From NCBI GenBank assembly GCA_022572865.1, contig JACZVB010000103.1, positions 1 to 6,049 on the forward strand: 6,049 bases of DNA, read 5' to 3'. The notes beneath the pieces were generated by a model. The model ran no database searches. It saw nothing but the letters and a program-made list of their open reading frames with translations, and had not been told where the DNA came from. Numbering within the stretch: the first letter of the stretch is position 1; each line of letters opens with the position of its first letter. Position numbers and translations under genes: made by a program. Positions 4,914 through 6,049 of this stretch are shown here, in pieces. The stretch is from Chloroflexota bacterium. Its GTDB lineage: Bacteria > Chloroflexota > Dehalococcoidia > Plut-88900.

Positions 4914-5813
4914 TCATAGATACTTCGTGTACCAATCCGCCATGCTGCTAACTGCTTTTGTAAACCAGGGCTCGGTCTCGTAGACTTCGAAATGCCCACA
5001 GGGAAAGGTATGTAGCTCCTTCGGTTCCCCTGCGCGATCAAACGCGGTACGAGCCAATTCAACAGGTATAAGGGAGTCTTTCTCCGCTAATATCATGATC
5101 AGGGGTGTAGGTGATATGAGTTCGATGCTGGCCGTCGGATGGTAGCCAACGTAGTTTTCCAGTGATTCCATAGTAACGCTGTTGATCCAATTCGGCGCTA
5201 TTTCGGCGTTACGCATCATCGCCTCGTAGGCATCCGGTACGCTCAAGGCCGACAACTCGCCCTGGAGCCCGACAACCTTTATAGAGTTCCGAATACCGGT
5301 TTCGAATTGTTGTACCCGATCGGCTGTCAGCATGCCCAGAAGCCGGTCCAGGCCATCTTGTCCGCTGCGATGAACGATTTGCCTCCAAGGGCAAATCGTT
5401 GGTACCTGAGCGACTACCGCCTTGATTCGCGGATCGAACGCCGCTAGATGAAGCACATGGCCCCCGCTGTATGAAGTGCCCCACACACCGATTCGGTCTT
5501 CATCAACCTCTGGCTGTCGAGACAGCCATGTAATCGCGTTGCGATAATCGTCTTGTTGTTCGTGGGAAATAATTTGTCCGCGTGGCTCTCCGTCACTCGC
5601 ACCAAGAAATCGGAAATCAAACACGAGGGTAACGAACCCTGCCTCCTCGAACCGCTCTGCATACTTGGATAGGCGGAACATCTCCTTCACAGCGGAAAAT
5701 CCATGGGCCATGACGATTGCGGGAGCAGGTTTGTTGGCAACGGAACTATCCGGGACATAAAGCCATCCGCGGCACGTTAACCCGTTGCTTGGAAACTCAA
5801 TTTCTCGTCGCAT
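4914..5813 (-). CDS. Alpha/beta hydrolase
   Basis: The protein (299 aa) is an alpha/beta-fold hydrolase of the dienelactone-hydrolase/YcjY-like type, probably an esterase or acyl hydrolase of unknown substrate. Key elements are the oxyanion-strand AHGF (36-39), the strand TLVFDFRFLGASDG, the nucleophile serine S114 in WGTSYSGGH, the acid D246 in LAEKDSLIP, and the histidine H274 in PCGHFEVY. The region between about 140 and 230 is a helical cap. No signal peptide is present. AAGGAG (plus-strand 5822-5827) lies 8 nt before the ATG. A 7-codon out-of-frame ORF starts at 5820 and overlaps the start. GC is about 50% in sampled lines, lower than the roughly 60% of the neighbouring MBL gene, which suggests separate ancestry. 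The gene sits between copies of the flanks of the MBL gene and is probably driven by the promoter at 5886-5913. Confidence 0.92.
   Translation of the reverse strand: MRREIEFPSNGLTCRGWLYVPDSSVANKPAPAIVMAHGFSAVKEMFRLSKYAERFEEAGFVTLVFDFRFLGASDGEPRGQIISHEQQDDYRNAITWLSRQPEVDEDRIGVWGTSYSGGHVLHLAAFDPRIKAVVAQVPTICPWRQIVHRSGQDGLDRLLGMLTADRVQQFETGIRNSIKVVGLQGELSALSVPDAYEAMMRNAEIAPNWINSVTMESLENYVGYHPTASIELISPTPLIMILAEKDSLIPVELARTAFDRAGEPKELHTFPCGHFEVYETEPWFTKAVSSMADWYTKYL
5373..5400. other. 11-bp perfect inverted repeat within the alpha/beta hydrolase gene
   Basis: AACGATTTGCC (5373-5383) and GGCAAATCGTT (5390-5400) pair perfectly around the 6-nt loop TCCAAG. In the protein it encodes TICPWRQIV (139-147), just after the conserved AQVP segment, and the frame is uninterrupted. 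The transcript would form a strong hairpin mid-gene. Confidence 0.75.
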
Positions 5814-5861
5814 GACGCATACTCCTTCTAGGGGGGACTTTAGTCGATTACAAGATCCATG

Positions 5862-5919
5862 TTAAACCGCCGTGGAACAGGGCTGATGATACCACCTGGA
5901 GGATACGGGACAACCCTAC
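5862..5919. repeat. 58-bp duplicated promoter block, copy 2
   Basis: This is the second copy of 4618-4675, offset by 1244 bp in the same orientation, differing at seven positions. It lies 49 bp upstream of the alpha/beta hydrolase start, as the first copy lies 52 bp upstream of the MBL start, although the leaders in between are unrelated. Confidence 0.93.
5886..5913 (-). promoter_or_regulatory. Promoter of the alpha/beta hydrolase gene
   Basis: On the minus strand TTGTCC (5908-5913) and TATCAT (5886-5891) are 16 bp apart, with a TGG extended -10. The -10, the TGG and the spacing are identical to those of the MBL promoter; two of the seven differences between copies change the -35 region or spacer without breaking it. 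The start of transcription would be near 5879, giving a leader of about 65 nt. Confidence 0.55.
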
Positions 5920-5936
5920 CGTCCCGCCCTGAGGCC

Positions 5937-5971
5937 GACGTGACTACGCCACGTCCTGCGCCACGAGGACG
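5937..5971. other. Two mutually exclusive stem-loops
   Basis: GACGTG (5937-5942) can pair with CACGTC (5950-5955). CGTCCT (5952-5957) can pair with AGGACG (5966-5971). The two stems share 5952-5955, so only one can form at a time. They lie upstream of the alpha/beta hydrolase promoter, so they are not in its mRNA. They could belong to another transcript or be DNA binding sites. Confidence 0.35.
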
Positions 5972-6025
5972 GCCCGCGATAATATTGGGTGGCTACCGAC
6001 ATTTGGCGGGGGTCTCTCTTCAAGG

Positions 6026-6049
6026 CGCGGTTATAATGGCGTAACCGCG
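6026..6049. promoter_or_regulatory. Inverted repeat overlapping a consensus -10 box
   Basis: CGCGGTTA (6026-6033) and TAACCGCG (6042-6049) are perfect 8-bp arms with an 8-nt loop at the very end of the window. A perfect TATAAT (6032-6037, plus strand) overlaps the left arm and loop. No good -35 is found 16-18 bp upstream. It may be a promoter with an overlapping operator for a plus-strand gene beyond the window. Confidence 0.4.

Noticed and set aside
5859..6044. 61-codon plus-strand open frame in the right intergenic region
   Set aside because: It begins inside the duplicated promoter block and crosses several inverted repeats. It has no Shine-Dalgarno sequence, and its Pro/Arg/Gly composition looks non-coding.

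Overview
The window looks like a piece of a moderately GC-rich bacterial chromosome. The combination of an FmdB-type zinc-ribbon protein, a DUF309 protein, a COG2159-type amidohydrolase opening with the motif DVDGHILEP, and a family III CoA-transferase is reminiscent of Chloroflexota (Dehalococcoidia/SAR202-like) genomes. That placement is an inference from gene content, not a measured result. There are no rRNA or tRNA genes, transposases or CRISPR arrays. Most genes have clear Shine-Dalgarno sequences, and several plausible sigma70-type promoters can be read.

Layout: (1) 1-433 holds a short leader and a small FmdB-family zinc-ribbon gene (+). (2) 496-1698 holds a family III (CaiB/BaiF, formyl-CoA-transferase-like) CoA-transferase on the minus strand, convergent with the first gene. 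(3) 1699-1914 is a divergent intergenic region with three perfect-length tandem copies of a 40-bp repeat, each containing an inverted repeat. (4) 1915-2439 is a DUF309 gene (+). (5) 2604-3740 is a metal-dependent amidohydrolase (+) behind a good TTGACT/TATCCT promoter. (6) 3751-4566 is a metallo-beta-lactamase-fold hydrolase (-), its stop codon only 10 bp from that of the amidohydrolase. (7) 4567-4913 contains no intact gene. It carries the hydrolase promoter, a palindrome, a strong G-quadruplex motif, and a remnant of the 3' end of a second metallo-beta-lactamase-fold gene. (8) 4914-5813 is an alpha/beta hydrolase (-) of visibly lower GC. (9) 5814-6049 holds its promoter and several inverted repeats.

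The most notable structure is a two-unit cassette arrangement at 3721-5919. Both minus-strand genes (MBL hydrolase and alpha/beta hydrolase) sit between the same two flanks. The promoter-side flank is a 58-bp block (4618-4675 and 5862-5919, 51/58 identical) with a readable -35/extended -10 promoter. The 3' flank is an 89-bp block (3721-3809 and 4763-4851, 79/89 identical) that encodes the last 19 residues of the MBL protein. In the second unit the body of the gene is an unrelated, lower-GC alpha/beta hydrolase, and only the MBL tail survives downstream of it. The simplest reading is that an MBL gene was duplicated in tandem and the body of one copy was later replaced, leaving the promoter in place.

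Functionally, the CoA-transferase, amidohydrolase, MBL hydrolase and alpha/beta hydrolase are all small-molecule catabolic enzyme families and could serve degradation of organic acids, esters or lactones. They are not one operon, and no specific substrate can be read from the sequence.
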